A stretch of DNA of 64,000 nucleotides from Xanthobacter aminoxidans (GCF_023571765.1 NZ_JAMJXC010000001.1:248001-312000); one strand, 5' to 3'; positions 18,204 to 27,583 are shown, counted from the stretch's first letter. The notes: generated from the letters alone by a model not told the origin. Numbers and translations: made by a program.

Positions 18204-18764
18204 TCACCCGCGCCGCGCCCGGGCCGCGCGGTCTGCCCGCTCGATCAGTCGCTCCACGGGCACGCGATCCTCCGGGTCGATCATGGCGAGAAGAAAGCGC
18301 CGCACCGTGTCCCGGCTCTCCACCCCGCTGGCCTCCAGCGCGGTCTCGATGCGCCGGCTCTGCAGCGCCACGAACTGGCGCGCCAGGGTCTCGCCCTTCG
18401 CGGTCGGAAACAGCAGGCGCTGGCGCCGGTCCGAGGCGCCGGCCCGGCTCTCGACAAAGCCTTCATCCACCAGTTCCCGCAGCACCCGGCCCAGGCTCTG
18501 CTTGGTGATGCGCAGGATGTCGAGCAGGTCGGTGACGCGCATCCCCGGGTGCCGGTTGACGAAATGGACCACGCGATGGTGCGCGCGCCCGAAGCCGATG
18601 GGCGCCAGGATCTCATCCGGATCGGCCACGAAATCGCGATAGGCGAAGAACAGCAGCTCGACGAAATCCACCAGCGGCGCGGCCTCAGCCGCAGCAGGAG
18701 GGGGGGCATCAGCAGCGGTCTTGGGGGCGTCCGTCAAAGCGAGCGCGGAATTTATGTCAGCCAT
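18204..18764 (-). CDS. MarR-family transcriptional regulator
   Basis: 186 residues. An acidic, Ala-rich leader of about 30 residues precedes a winged helix: GMRVTDLLDILRITKQSLGR is the recognition region (residues about 75-95), then VESRAGASDRRQRLLFPTAKG is the wing. The C-terminal part is the dimer helix. The ATG at 18764 is chosen because relatives begin near here; a longer frame to 18896 would cover the intergenic space. It is divergent from ilvE across about 210 bases and may control itself and ilvE, but no operator was proven. Confidence 0.85.
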   Translation of the reverse strand: MADINSALALTDAPKTAADAPPPAAAEAAPLVDFVELLFFAYRDFVADPDEILAPIGFGRAHHRVVHFVNRHPGMRVTDLLDILRITKQSLGRVLRELVDEGFVESRAGASDRRQRLLFPTAKGETLARQFVALQSRRIETALEASGVESRDTVRRFLLAMIDPEDRVPVERLIERADRAARARRG

Positions 18765-18972
18765 GTTGACTTTTTTCGTTTTGATCGTTACCCAAAGAGC
18801 GTGTTCCACGAAATGATCGGTCGCGGGCATCGCCCGGCCGGTTCGATCGTTTCGCGGCTTTGCCGGCTTTCCAAGCAGGCGTAAAGATATCCCCATGCGG
18901 GACCGCTGGAAAGCTGCGGTGACGCAGGGGGGAAGCCGCGCGCACGACGCGGTCTGAACAGGAGTTGAGAAG
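18765..18972. promoter_or_regulatory. Divergent promoter region of the MarR gene and ilvE
   Basis: 208 bases. A TTGACT at 18766-18771 on the plus strand is a possible -35 for ilvE, though with a poor -10. An imperfect dyad (GATCGGTCGCGGGC at 18835 and GCCCGGCCGGTTCGATC ending 18847 onward) is a possible MarR site. AGGAGTTGAGAAG just before 18973 is the ilvE ribosome site. Confidence 0.35.
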
Positions 18973-19866
18973 ATGAGCGCTCAGGGTGTCCCCTTCGACC
19001 AACGCGACGGCTGGATCTGGTACGACGGCGTCTTCGTGCCGTGGGCCGATGCCAAGCTGCACGTGCTCTCGCATGGCCTGCACTACGGCAGCACGGTGTT
19101 CGAGGGTGAGCGCGCCTATGGCGGCGAGATCTTCAAGAGCGCCGAGCATTCCGAGCGGCTGCGCCTGTCGGCCGAGATGCTCGACTTCACCATCCCCTAC
19201 ACCATTGGCGAGATCGACGCCGCCAAGAAGGCGACGCTCGAGAAGAACGGCCTCGTCGACGCCTATATCCGCCCGGTCGCCTGGCGCGGCAGCGAGATGA
19301 TGGGTGTCGCCGCCCAGAAGAACACCATCCACCTCGCCATCGGCGTGTGGGAGTGGCCGAGCTATTTCGATCCCGAGCAGCGCCTCAAGGGCCTGCGCCT
19401 CGATCTGTCCGAGTGGCGCCGTCCCGATCCGGCGACCATCCCCTGCCGGGCCAAGGCCGCCGGCCTCTACATGATCTGCACCATCTCCAAGCACCGGGCC
19501 GAGCGCCGCGGCTTCGCCGATGCGCTGATGCTGGACTATCGCGGCTACGTGGCCGAGTGCACCGGCGCCAACGTGTTCTTCGTCAAGGACGGGGTGATCC
19601 ACACCCCCACCCCGGACTGCTTCCTGGACGGTCTCACCCGCCGCACCGTGATCGATATCGCCCGCCGCCACGGCATCGAGGTGGTCGAGCGTCACATCAA
19701 GCCGGAGGAGCTGGCCGATTTCTCGGAGTGCTTCATCACCGGCACGGCGGCGGAGGTGACCCCGGTCGGTTCGATCGCGGATTGGACCTTCACCCCCTCG
19801 GGAATCACGCATCAGCTGATGGATTCCTATTCCGCAGAGGTGCGCCCGAAGCAGCAGGCCGCCTGA
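18973..19866 (+). CDS. ilvE: Branched-chain amino acid aminotransferase
   Basis: PLP class IV aminotransferase for the last step of valine, leucine and isoleucine synthesis. 297 residues. Evidence: HGLHYGSTVFEGERAYGG near residue 35, the PLP Lys in CRAKAAGLYM near 160, GYVAECTGANVFFVKDG near 193, LDGLTRRTVIDIA near 218 and GTAAEVTPV near 258. AGGAGTTGAGAAG precedes the ATG. It is followed by a strong terminator hairpin, so it is probably transcribed alone from the region shared with the MarR gene. Confidence 0.95.
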   Translation: MSAQGVPFDQRDGWIWYDGVFVPWADAKLHVLSHGLHYGSTVFEGERAYGGEIFKSAEHSERLRLSAEMLDFTIPYTIGEIDAAKKATLEKNGLVDAYIRPVAWRGSEMMGVAAQKNTIHLAIGVWEWPSYFDPEQRLKGLRLDLSEWRRPDPATIPCRAKAAGLYMICTISKHRAERRGFADALMLDYRGYVAECTGANVFFVKDGVIHTPTPDCFLDGLTRRTVIDIARRHGIEVVERHIKPEELADFSECFITGTAAEVTPVGSIADWTFTPSGITHQLMDSYSAEVRPKQQAA

Positions 19867-19887
19867 GCGAGCTCGCATTTTTCATGC

Positions 19888-19927
19888 GGAAGGGGCGGCG
19901 CCGGCATCGGCGTCGCCCTTTCCTTTG
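19888..19927 (+). terminator. Terminator after ilvE
   Basis: GGAAGGGGCGGCGCC and GGCGTCGCCCTTTCC form a 15-bp imperfect stem with a short loop, followed by TTTGGGG. Placed 22 bases after the ilvE stop. Confidence 0.7.
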
Positions 19928-19978
19928 GGGGAGTTGACGCCCGCCCCGGCTCCGGCCAAACCTTGCCGGGTGAGCGAT

Positions 19979-20761
19979 ATGCCCCCTCCCTCCCTGCTGA
20001 AGCGCGGCCTTCGGCGTCTTGAAGCCCTGCCCGTCATTGGCCCGCTGCTCGCCTCGGTGAGCACCATGGAGCGGGCGACTCTGGCCGTGGTCGGCTTCAT
20101 TGCCTTCGCCTTCTATCTCTTCCTCGTCGTGGCCGACGAGGTGACGGAAGGCGCGCCCGGCAGCCTCGACCGCGGCATTCTCCTCGCACTGCGCAATCCC
20201 GCTGATCCGTCCGACCCCCTCGGTCCGCCCTGGGTGGAGGAGATGATGCGTGACCTGACCGCATTGGGCGGTACCAGCGTGCTCACCCTGCTGACGCTGG
20301 CGGTGATCTTCTTCCTCATCCTCACCCGCAAGCGCCATGCGGCACTGCTCGTAGCGGTGTCGGTGGCAGGCGGCACCATCCTGTCGCAAGGCCTGAAGTG
20401 GGGCTTCGACCGGCCCCGGCCGGACCTCGTGCCCCATGGCATGTCGGTCTATTCCCAGAGCTTCCCGTCGGGACATGCCATGCTCGCGGCAGTGGTCTAC
20501 CTGACCCTCGCGGCCCTGCTCGCCCGCACGCAGAAGCGCACGCGGGTGAAGCTGTTCCTTCTGGGCGGGGCGGTGGTCATCACCGTCATCGTCGGGATCA
20601 GCCGCATCTATCTCGGCGTGCATTGGCCCACCGACGTGGTCGGCGGCTGGGCGCTCGGCGCCGCCTGGGCTTCCACCTGCTGGCTCGTCATGCTGTGGCT
20701 GCAGCGCAAGGGCGAGGTGGAAGGAGAGGCGAACGGGTCGGGCGCCTCTCCTCGGGACTGA
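19979..20761 (+). CDS. PAP2-family membrane phosphatase
   Basis: 260-residue membrane protein with about five helices and the three phosphatase motifs in order: KWGFDRPRPDL, PSGHAMLAA and SRIYLGVHWPTDVVGG. Members dephosphorylate lipid pyrophosphates (undecaprenyl pyrophosphate, phosphatidic acid or phosphatidylglycerophosphate) at the outer face of the inner membrane. ATG 19979 has GGTGAG at a suitable distance; GTG 19970 is also possible. The last bases form a hairpin shared with the convergent prs gene. Confidence 0.9.
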   Translation: MPPPSLLKRGLRRLEALPVIGPLLASVSTMERATLAVVGFIAFAFYLFLVVADEVTEGAPGSLDRGILLALRNPADPSDPLGPPWVEEMMRDLTALGGTSVLTLLTLAVIFFLILTRKRHAALLVAVSVAGGTILSQGLKWGFDRPRPDLVPHGMSVYSQSFPSGHAMLAAVVYLTLAALLARTQKRTRVKLFLLGGAVVITVIVGISRIYLGVHWPTDVVGGWALGAAWASTCWLVMLWLQRKGEVEGEANGSGASPRD

Positions 20762-20776
20762 ATCGAAGCTTCAGTC
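20756..20776. terminator. Hairpin shared by convergent PAP2 and prs genes
   Basis: GACTGAA (20756-20762) and TTCAGTC (20770-20776) pair perfectly around TCGAAGC and contain both stop codons. There is no clear T-run; it is probably a bidirectional end structure. Confidence 0.4.
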
Positions 20777-21724
20777 GAACAGGCTGGAGACCGATTCCTC
20801 ATGCGCGGTGCGGGCGATGGCCTCGCCGATGAGGGTGGCGATGGAGACGACGCGGATGTTCCGCGCCACCCGCACGGCCTCGGTGGGCAGGATGGAATCG
20901 GTGATCACCAGTTCCTTGAGCTTGGACGCGGTGACGCGCGCCACCGCGCCGCCCGAAAGCACGCCATGGGTGATGTAGGCGGTGACTTCCTTGGCGCCGC
21001 GAGCGAGCAGCGCATCCGCCGCGTTCACCAGCGTTCCACCGGAATCGACGATGTCGTCGACGAGGATGCAGGAGCGGCCTTCCACATTGCCGATGACGTT
21101 CATCACCTCGCTCTCGCCCGGCCGCTCGCGGCGCTTGTCGACGATGGCGAGCTGGGCGTCAATGCGCTTGGCGAGCGCGCGGGCGCGGACCACGCCGCCC
21201 ACGTCCGGCGACACCACCATGACGTTGGAGGTGTCGAACCGCTCCTTGATGTCCCGCACCATCACGGGCGCGGAATAGAGGTTGTCGGTGGGGATGTCGA
21301 AGAAGCCCTGGATCTGCCCGGCGTGCAGGTCCAGCGTCATCACGCGGTCGGCACCGGCGTGGGTGATGAGGTTGGCGACCAGCTTGGCGGAGATGGGCGT
21401 GCGCGGGCCGGGTTTGCGGTCCTGGCGGGCATAGCCGAAATAGGGCAGCACCGCCGTGATGCGCTTGGCGGAGGCGCGGCGCAGCGCATCAATGATGATG
21501 AGCAGCTCCATCAGGTGGTCGTTGGTCGGGAACGAGGTGGATTGCACCACGAACACGTCCTGTCCGCGCACGTTCTCCTGGATCTCGACGAAGATCTCCA
21601 TGTCGGCGAAGCGGCGCACCACCGCCTTGGTGAGCGGCGTCGCCAGATAAGCGGCAATGGCTTCAGCGAGCGCGCGGTTGGAATTGCCCGCGACGAGCTT
21701 CATGGGACCGTTCTCCGCTGACAT
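20771..21724 (-). CDS. prs: Ribose-phosphate pyrophosphokinase
   Basis: Makes PRPP from ribose-5-phosphate and ATP for nucleotide, His, Trp and NAD synthesis. 317 residues. Key segments: [17 protein letters not shown] near 37, [21 protein letters not shown] near 100 (in part), [18 protein letters not shown] near 130, [16 protein letters not shown] near 170 and the PRPP loop [11 protein letters not shown] near 220. The ATG at 21724 has GGAGCG upstream; ATG 21703 ([11 protein letters not shown]) is the common family start and has GGAG too. Confidence 0.96.
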   Translation of the reverse strand: MSAENGPMKLVAGNSNRALAEAIAAYLATPLTKAVVRRFADMEIFVEIQENVRGQDVFVVQSTSFPTNDHLMELLIIIDALRRASAKRITAVLPYFGYARQDRKPGPRTPISAKLVANLITHAGADRVMTLDLHAGQIQGFFDIPTDNLYSAPVMVRDIKERFDTSNVMVVSPDVGGVVRARALAKRIDAQLAIVDKRRERPGESEVMNVIGNVEGRSCILVDDIVDSGGTLVNAADALLARGAKEVTAYITHGVLSGGAVARVTASKLKELVITDSILPTEAVRVARNIRVVSIATLIGEAIARTAHEESVSSLFD

Positions 21725-21888
21725 TGGGACGCTCCGCCCGGCACCGGGCCTGATCGAAGGGTCGGAAACGAGACTTGTCCGGCTCTGATAGGCGGCCCGT
21801 CACAATGTTGTAAAGAGCCACGACACGGCAGAAGAGAGGACCACGCCATCGTCCGTCGCGGCTGTTGCCGGAATGTCGTGTCGTCCGG

Positions 21889-22578
21889 TCAGTTCGCGGC
21901 GTAGCCGAGGGCTGTGCCGGGCGTTTCGAGGGCCGCCACGGGCACTCCGGCCGGGTCGGGCCGGATCGTGGGCTCGGCCGCCGCGGGCTTCTCGTCCTGC
22001 GCCGCGGGTGCGGCGGCGGTGGCAGTGGCAGCCGGTGCGGGCGCCGTGCCGCCGACGCCGAGCGTTTCGGCGAGGCTCGCCATGGACTTGTCGGCGATGC
22101 GGGCGAGCACCTTGTCGTCGCAGGCGGCCCAGCCGTCCGAAACCTTGCCCTTCACCCGGCCGGCCGGCTCTTCGCCGGAAAGCCGGGCGACGCGGTTCTG
22201 GTTGCGGTCGTAGACGTCCCAGGCATAGGCCACCGTGGCGCTGCCCTTCTGGACGTGCATGGCGAGGTAGCCCTTGACCCGGTAGGCGGCACCGCTGGAG
22301 CGGGAGGCAACCGCCACGCGCCGCGTCTCCGCCTCGGAATTGAGCTGGCCCACAAGCTTTTCGAAGGTGGCCTGGGGCGGCCCGTCGATGCTGTCGAAGG
22401 CGACCGCGCCGCCACCGCCGGAACTCGCCATGCCGGAGCCGTCGGTCTGGCAGGCGCCGAGGGCGAGGCACAGGGCCAGCCCGGCAAGGCGAAGTGGGGA
22501 GATGAAGCGGCGTGCGGCGCGGGAAAGGCCCGCGTGTTCGGCTGCTGCGTCCTGAACCACTGCCTCTGATACCCGCAT
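21889..22578 (-). CDS. Conserved lipoprotein, function unknown
   Basis: 229 residues with a lipobox LALGACQTDG (lipidated Cys near residue 43) after a hydrophobic segment; the N-terminus before it is unusually long and polar, so the real start may lie further in. The body has a beta-rich domain (VAVASRSSGAAYRVKGYLAM, ATVAYAWDVYD) that looks like a small fold with a fixed Cys in WAACDDKVL, and a low-complexity Ala/Pro tail. I do not recognise the family. Same strand as prs, 165 bases upstream of it. Confidence 0.7.
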   Translation of the reverse strand: MRVSEAVVQDAAAEHAGLSRAARRFISPLRLAGLALCLALGACQTDGSGMASSGGGGAVAFDSIDGPPQATFEKLVGQLNSEAETRRVAVASRSSGAAYRVKGYLAMHVQKGSATVAYAWDVYDRNQNRVARLSGEEPAGRVKGKVSDGWAACDDKVLARIADKSMASLAETLGVGGTAPAPAATATAAAPAAQDEKPAAAEPTIRPDPAGVPVAALETPGTALGYAAN

Positions 22579-22736
22579 GACGGTTCCCGGCGTTGAGCTT
22601 GTCGCCGAAGGGGTAGCGGGAAATGGCGGGCGGGTCCAGAAAAACGGTTAAGGTGCGGTTAACGGCTGCAGGAAATCCCGTTAGGGCAGCGCCGGCCGCG
22701 TGATGTGGTTGATGGCTCCTTAAGCCTTGTCCTGCC

Positions 22737-23288
22737 TCAGCCCAGCGACTGGAGAAGGCCGAGCAGGCGCACCGAACCCTCCGGCCACGGTCCGTAGCCT
22801 GCCTCGGCATTGATATGCCCCGCGTCGCCTGCATCGACGATGGCCGCGCCCCAGTCGAGCGCGAAGCCTTCGGCGCGGCGGTAGTCGCAATAGGGATCAG
22901 TCCGGCTCGCAACCAGAACGGAGGGGAAGGGCAGGGGCGCCGTGGGCACCGGGGCAAAGCCGGCGATGGCGGGGTCGATGTCCGCCCGATCGAGGTCAGG
23001 CGGGGCAACGAGGAAGGCCGCCCTCACCTTGCCCGCCGGCAGCAGCGGCACAGCATGGATGAGAGTGGGCACCCCGAGGGAATGGGCGATCACCACCACC
23101 GGCTTGTCCGCCACCGTTACCGCCTCGGCGAGGCGGCGCGGCCATTCGTTCGGGTCAGGCCTGTCCCAGTCGGGCTGCATCACCCGCCGGGCGGCGGAGA
23201 GGCTGCGCTCCCATCTGCTCTGCCAGTGGTCGGGACCGGAGCCCTGCCAGCCGGGGACGATGAGCAGGACGGCATCGGAGGATTTCAT
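22737..23288 (-). CDS. RBBP9/YdeN-family serine hydrolase
   Basis: 183-residue alpha/beta hydrolase. N-terminal VPGWQGSGPDHWQSRWE, the nucleophile elbow VIAHSLGV (Ser near 72), the Asp in ASRTDPYCDY and the His in GHINAEAGYGPWPEG are the family marks. Natural substrates of this family are unknown. ATG 23288 is preferred because GGAA lies seven bases upstream; ATG 23294 overlaps that site. It is the last gene of the lgt-midA-pgeF operon, 16 bases after pgeF. Confidence 0.9.
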   Translation of the reverse strand: MKSSDAVLLIVPGWQGSGPDHWQSRWERSLSAARRVMQPDWDRPDPNEWPRRLAEAVTVADKPVVVIAHSLGVPTLIHAVPLLPAGKVRAAFLVAPPDLDRADIDPAIAGFAPVPTAPLPFPSVLVASRTDPYCDYRRAEGFALDWGAAIVDAGDAGHINAEAGYGPWPEGSVRLLGLLQSLG

Positions 23289-23304
23289 CGGCATTTCCGT
23301 GACG

Positions 23305-24072
23305 TCAGGCGAGGGTGATGGCGGCCATCAGCCGGCCGTAGTCCGGCTCCTTGCGGTGGGTGGTCCGGCGATAGGAGAAGAAACGCTCTTCGTCCGTATA
23401 GGTGTCGAGGCCGAGGTCCTCCACCTGCCCCACGCCCGCCTGCTCCAGCCTGAGACGGATGAAGCCGGGCAGGTCGAACAGGGAATGATGCGCCCGGTCG
23501 GCGGGGGCGAAGAAGCGGGCGAAGCCCTTGTCCTCGGCGAGGAAACGTCCGACGAACTCCTCGCCCACCTCGTAGCTCGGCTGGCGGATCAGCGGCCCGA
23601 TGACGGCGCGGATGTCGGCCCGCCGCGCGCCCAGTTCTTCCATGCGGGCGACGGTCGCGGCGACGATGCCGCCCACCGCCCCCTTCCACCCGGAATGGGC
23701 GGCGGCCACCACCCGCGCGCCGGGATCGGCGAACAGGATCGGCCCGCAGTCGGCGATGGAGATGGCGGCGGCGATGCCCGGCGTCGCGGTGACGACCGCA
23801 TCGGCCTTGGGCGCGGTCTCGCGGGTCCACGGCTCGGTGGCCACGACCGCGTCGGCGGAATGGACCTGCCAGCAGGCGAGGAGATGCGTGGGCGCAACGC
23901 CCAGCGCCTCGGCCATGCGGGAACGGTTCTCCGCCACGGCAGCGGGATCGTCATTGGAACCGGTGCCGCCGTTGAGGCTGTTATAGATGCCCTGCGAGAC
24001 GCCGCCTCGCCGGGTGAAGAAGGCATGGCGGATGCCGGGCAGGGCGCTGAGCAGGGGCGCCTCGATCTTCAT
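23305..24072 (-). CDS. pgeF: Peptidoglycan editing factor / laccase-domain protein
   Basis: 255-residue YfiH/PgeF protein, which in E. coli removes mis-incorporated amino acids (L-Ser) from peptidoglycan precursors and is often called polyphenol oxidase. Family marks: HAFFTRRGGVSQGIYNSLN, CWQVHSADAV with the first His ligand, SIADCGPILF with the Cys ligand, AAAHSGWKGAVGG with the second His, and SYRRTTHRKEPDYGR at the C-terminus. The usual GPCI reads GPLI here. It starts at the ATGA overlap with the methyltransferase gene, so translation is coupled. Confidence 0.92.
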   Translation of the reverse strand: MKIEAPLLSALPGIRHAFFTRRGGVSQGIYNSLNGGTGSNDDPAAVAENRSRMAEALGVAPTHLLACWQVHSADAVVATEPWTRETAPKADAVVTATPGIAAAISIADCGPILFADPGARVVAAAHSGWKGAVGGIVAATVARMEELGARRADIRAVIGPLIRQPSYEVGEEFVGRFLAEDKGFARFFAPADRAHHSLFDLPGFIRLRLEQAGVGQVEDLGLDTYTDEERFFSYRRTTHRKEPDYGRLMAAITLA

Positions 24073-25187
24073 CTCGTGAACTCCTCGGACGGGTCGAACG
24101 CGGGCGGCGTGCCAAGGTGAGGATGGGCGAGCGTGAGCACCTTGAACAGCCGCCCCATCTCGCCATCCCCCGTTCCGGCGAGGCGGCGCTCTGCGGCGGC
24201 AACGGCGGCCGCTGCATTGGGCGCCGCATCGCGCATCAGCCGGTCGGCACGCGCGGCAAGGCCGAGGCGGGCAAGGAAATCGCCCTGCTCCAGCGGCCCG
24301 AACGCTTTCAGGCCGGCCTCCCGCCCCAACAGGGCAAGGCGGGCGAAATCCACATGGGCGGTGAGATCGGCCTCGCCGGGATCGGCAAGGGGATCGGCGA
24401 AACGGTGGGCCTTGAGCGCTTGCAATGTGTCGCCATGGCCGCCGGCATGGCCGTAATCGATGGCGAGGGCGATCCCCCCCTCGGCCGCGATGCGCCCGGC
24501 AAGCGCACGCGCGGGGCCGCTCTCCATCACTTCCAGCACGGCGCCCGGCGCGGGCGGCGGCAGGTGGGCGGCGAGGGCCGGCGCCATGCGGGAGGGGGCG
24601 GTGTCGAGGCCGAAGGTGAGTTGTCCCTGGGCGCCGACGCCGACCTTGCGCTCATGCCAGCCCGCGTCGGTCCATTCATACTGATCCACCGGCAGAGCAT
24701 CGAAGAACTCGTTGGCGAGGACGATAGCCGGCCCGGCTGGCACATCCTCGATCCGGGCGTGCCATGAGACCCGCTCGCCCGTCCGTTCCTCGTGCGCCGC
24801 GAGCGCACGCGCCTGCGCCTTGCGCAGCACCGGGCTCGTCTCCACCAGATGGATGCGCGCCGCTGCGCCGAACGCCGGAACGAGGCGCGCCGCGCGCAGG
24901 GCATCGGCCATGAGGGTACCGCGGCCGGGGCCGAGCTCCACCAGCCGGAACGGGTCGGGCATGCCCATCTGCTGCCAGGCGGCCACCGCCCACAGGCCAA
25001 TCAGCTCGCCGAACATCTGGCTGATCTCGGGGGCGGTGGTGAAGTCGCCCCGCGCGCCGAGGGGATCACGTGTCACGTAATAGCCGTGCCGGGGATGGCC
25101 GAGGCAGAGCGCCATGTAGCGGCTGACGGGCATGGGGCCCTCGGCGCCGATCAGCAGCCGGATTTCCTCTTCGAGCGGCGTGGTCAC
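24069..25187 (-). CDS. MidA/NDUFAF7-family SAM-dependent methyltransferase
   Basis: 372 residues. The N-terminal PMPVSRYMALCLGHPRHGYY and DFTTAPEISQMFGELIGLW lead into the SAM loop LVELGPGRGTLMADALR near residue 86, then NEFFDALPVDQ near 163 and AIDYGH. The mitochondrial relative NDUFAF7 methylates an Arg of complex I; the bacterial target is not known. I chose GTG 25187, which overlaps the lgt stop (GTGA), over an upstream frame inside lgt. Middle gene of the lgt operon. Confidence 0.9.
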   Translation of the reverse strand: MTTPLEEEIRLLIGAEGPMPVSRYMALCLGHPRHGYYVTRDPLGARGDFTTAPEISQMFGELIGLWAVAAWQQMGMPDPFRLVELGPGRGTLMADALRAARLVPAFGAAARIHLVETSPVLRKAQARALAAHEERTGERVSWHARIEDVPAGPAIVLANEFFDALPVDQYEWTDAGWHERKVGVGAQGQLTFGLDTAPSRMAPALAAHLPPPAPGAVLEVMESGPARALAGRIAAEGGIALAIDYGHAGGHGDTLQALKAHRFADPLADPGEADLTAHVDFARLALLGREAGLKAFGPLEQGDFLARLGLAARADRLMRDAAPNAAAAVAAAERRLAGTGDGEMGRLFKVLTLAHPHLGTPPAFDPSEEFTR

Positions 25188-26002
25188 GGCGCCGGGTTGC
25201 GCTTCAGCGCATAAAGGAGAAGCCCGAGCCCGGCCAGCACCAGCGGTACCGAAAGCCACATGCCCATGGTGGTGCCGAAGGCGAGATAGCCGAGCTGCAC
25301 GTCCGGCTCGCGGAAGAACTCGCCGATGATGCGGCCGATGCCGTAGCCCATGCCGAAGATGCCCGCGGCGACGCCGGGGCGCTTCAGCTCACCGCTGCGC
25401 ACCACCAGCAACATGATGAGAAAGAGGACGATGCCCTCAAGCCCCGCCTCGTAGAGCTGGCTCGGATGGCGCGGCAGCGGCCCGCCGTGGGGGAAGACGA
25501 TGGCCCACGGCACATCCGCCGGCCGGCCCCACAGCTCCCCATTGATGAAATTGGCGAGGCGGCCGAAGAACAGCCCGATGGGCGCCACGACGGCGGCGAC
25601 GTCCAGCATCGAGAAGACCGGGATGCCGCGGGAGCGGGCGAACAGCACGAGGGCGAGGAGCGTGCCCGCCAGCCCGCCGTGGAACGACATCCCGCCCTTC
25701 CACACCGCGAAGATGTCCGCCGGGTTCTGGGCGAAGAAGGCCGGATTGTAGAACAGCACATAGCCCAGCCGGCCGCCGAGGATCACACCCAGCGTCGCCC
25801 AGAACAGGGCATCGTCGAGATCCTGCGGGGTCATCGGGGAGGTGCCGCCCCACAGAGCCGGGCGGGAGACCAGCCGTCGCGCCAGCAGCCAGCCGATGAC
25901 GAGGCCGGCGATGTAGGCGAGCGCATACCAGCGGATGGCCAAAGGGCCGACCTGGATCAGCACGGGATCGATGGCGGGGAAGGGCAAAGCGAGGGTGGGC
26001 AT
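25184..26002 (-). CDS. lgt: Prolipoprotein diacylglyceryl transferase
   Basis: Inner-membrane enzyme that puts diacylglycerol on the lipobox Cys of prolipoproteins. 272 residues, about seven helices. Family residues: HGGLAGTLLAL with the essential His, GRLANFINGELWGRP with the signature Arg and Asn, and HPSQLYEAGLEG. The start MPTLALPFPAIDPV at 26002 has GGGGAAACG upstream; ATG 26035 adds 11 residues without a site. It heads an operon with midA, pgeF and the hydrolase. Confidence 0.96.
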   Translation of the reverse strand: MPTLALPFPAIDPVLIQVGPLAIRWYALAYIAGLVIGWLLARRLVSRPALWGGTSPMTPQDLDDALFWATLGVILGGRLGYVLFYNPAFFAQNPADIFAVWKGGMSFHGGLAGTLLALVLFARSRGIPVFSMLDVAAVVAPIGLFFGRLANFINGELWGRPADVPWAIVFPHGGPLPRHPSQLYEAGLEGIVLFLIMLLVVRSGELKRPGVAAGIFGMGYGIGRIIGEFFREPDVQLGYLAFGTTMGMWLSVPLVLAGLGLLLYALKRNPAP

Positions 26003-26412
26003 CGTTTCCCCGTATGGCGGCACCGGCGCCGTCATGTGCCGCGACCGGCCGGAGCGCGTCAAGCCGCCGGCGCGGGCGCCTACGGCCGCGTCATGTTTTC
26101 CCTTGGGTCAGGTGACGGCTCGGGACGAAACCTGAGGAGCAAGTCGCGGAAGCGCGGACTCTCAAGCGCCGTCACGACGGCGAGGACTGCGCTCCTCATT
26201 TCGCGCCAGCGCCAGCCGCACGGTGCGTGGGGTAAGCCATTCTGGATCGGCTACAGTCGGGAAGGCTGGCGGCAGCGGCCGTGGGAGGTAATCGTGCAAT
26301 GTTGCGCTGCACCCTTGCGTCCTGCGCTCCCTGCCGCCATGTTCGGCCCACCGGTCTTGCCGGATCGATTTCGCCGTGACGGCACGCAGCTGCTTGGCCT
26401 CAGGAGACTTCC
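26003..26412. other. Gene-free region upstream of lgt and ubiK
   Basis: 410 bases between divergent genes. It contains an 8-bp inverted pair TGAGGAGC (26133-26140) and GCTCCTCA (26191-26198) enclosing a smaller hairpin GCGCCGTCACGACGGCG; this could be a terminator-like or small-RNA structure, but there is no promoter I can place. No credible gene is present. Confidence 0.4.
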
Positions 26413-26727
26413 ATGACCCAGACCACCGGCCGCCTTTTCGACGAGATGGCGCGTCTCGTGAACGACGCCGCGGGCGTGGCCCAGGGGGTCCGCCGCGAGG
26501 CCGAGACGGTCATGCGGTCGCAGATGGAGCGCTTCCTGCGCGACATGGACCTTGTGAAGCGCGAGGAATTCGAGGCTGTGAAGGACATGGTCGCCGAGGC
26601 CCGCATGGAGAATGAGCGCCTTTCCGCCCGCATCGCCGTGCTGGAGGCGAACCTGCGCATCCACACCCATCCCACCGCTTCCGGCCCCACCGGCCCGGAG
26701 ACCGAAGTGCCCGGCGGAGCTGCCTGA
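26413..26727 (+). CDS. ubiK: UbiK-family ubiquinone accessory factor (BMFP protein)
   Basis: 104 residues, mostly one long amphipathic helix/coiled coil (about 5-80): RLFDEMARLVNDAAGVAQG, VMRSQMERFLRDMDLVKREE and then a heptad-like NERLSARIAVLEANL. This is the YqiC/BMFP layout; UbiK trimerises, binds UbiJ and membranes and supports aerobic ubiquinone synthesis in E. coli. CAGGAGACTTCC precedes the ATG. The short Pro/Gly tail is variable in the family. It stands alone. Confidence 0.88.
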   Translation: MTQTTGRLFDEMARLVNDAAGVAQGVRREAETVMRSQMERFLRDMDLVKREEFEAVKDMVAEARMENERLSARIAVLEANLRIHTHPTASGPTGPETEVPGGAA

Positions 26728-27069
26728 CACCTTCCGCAGCGGAATATTCGGCGACATCCCGCCCCTGCGACAAAAGGGCACTGGACGGGTGGCGCACACA
26801 CAATCTGTCGTAGCGGGGAAAACTTTACCCGCGATATACTGATTTTCGTGGCGATTCGGAGCCGGTTCGTCGTAGCGCTCGAATACGACGGGGCGCAGCC
26901 TCGCCAGGATGCTCTCTTGAAGGACACGCTCTTTCGGGACATGTCCTGACGGCGAGCCTCCGAACGGCACGCCGCCTGCGCATGCCCTGGCTACTGTCTG
27001 CCCGTGGCCTGTCACACGGAGTGCCGCTTTCGACCCTCTCCGCGTTCCTCAAACCGCGAGGTCGAGGCC
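26728..27069. other. Gene-free region before the YbjN gene
   Basis: 342 bases. A TATACT at about 26835, near AAACTTTACCCGCG, is a possible -10 of the downstream gene, but the -35 is poor. Nothing else stands out. Confidence 0.35.
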
Positions 27070-27570
27070 ATGTCTCTCATCGACATCGAAGCCGATGCGC
27101 CGGCGAACCCCGTTGATCTCGTGGAGCAGCTCGCTGCTCTGCGTGACTGGTCGTTCGAGCGCTCCGACGAGGACGAGATCACCCTCTCGCTCGCCAGCCG
27201 CTGGACGGACTGCCATGTCTCGTTCCAGTGGATGGACGAGCTCGAGGCGCTCCACGTGGCCTGCGCCTTCGACTTCAAGGTGCCGGAAGGGCGCCGTCCC
27301 GAGGTGCTGAAGCTCCTCGCCCTCGTCAACGAGCAGATGTGGCTGGGCCATTTCGACATGTGGTCCCAGGAAGGCGTCATCATGTTCCGCCACGCGCTGG
27401 TGCTGGCGGGCGGCGCCACCGCCTCCGACCGGCAGTGCGAGGCCATCCTTGATGCCGCCCTCGATGCGGTCGAGCGGTATTATCCCGCCTTCCAGTTCGT
27501 GGTCTGGGCCGGCAAGACCGCCCGCGAGGCCATGGACACGGCCATGTTCGAGACTGTCGGCGAGGCCTGA
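27070..27570 (+). CDS. YbjN-domain protein
   Basis: 166-residue soluble protein of the YbjN/T3SS-chaperone-like fold. Evidence: ITLSLASRWTDCHVSFQWMD near 38, HVACAFDFKVPEGRRPEVL near 62, LLALVNEQMWLGHFDMW near 83 and a long C-terminal helix LDAALDAVERYYPAFQFVVW. Relatives are widespread in Rhizobiales and are thought to act as chaperone-like or regulatory factors; the role is not known. The ATG at 27070 follows GCGAGGTCGAGGCC. It is followed by proC. Confidence 0.85.
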   Translation: MSLIDIEADAPANPVDLVEQLAALRDWSFERSDEDEITLSLASRWTDCHVSFQWMDELEALHVACAFDFKVPEGRRPEVLKLLALVNEQMWLGHFDMWSQEGVIMFRHALVLAGGATASDRQCEAILDAALDAVERYYPAFQFVVWAGKTAREAMDTAMFETVGEA

Positions 27571-27583
27571 GCCGCGCCACCGG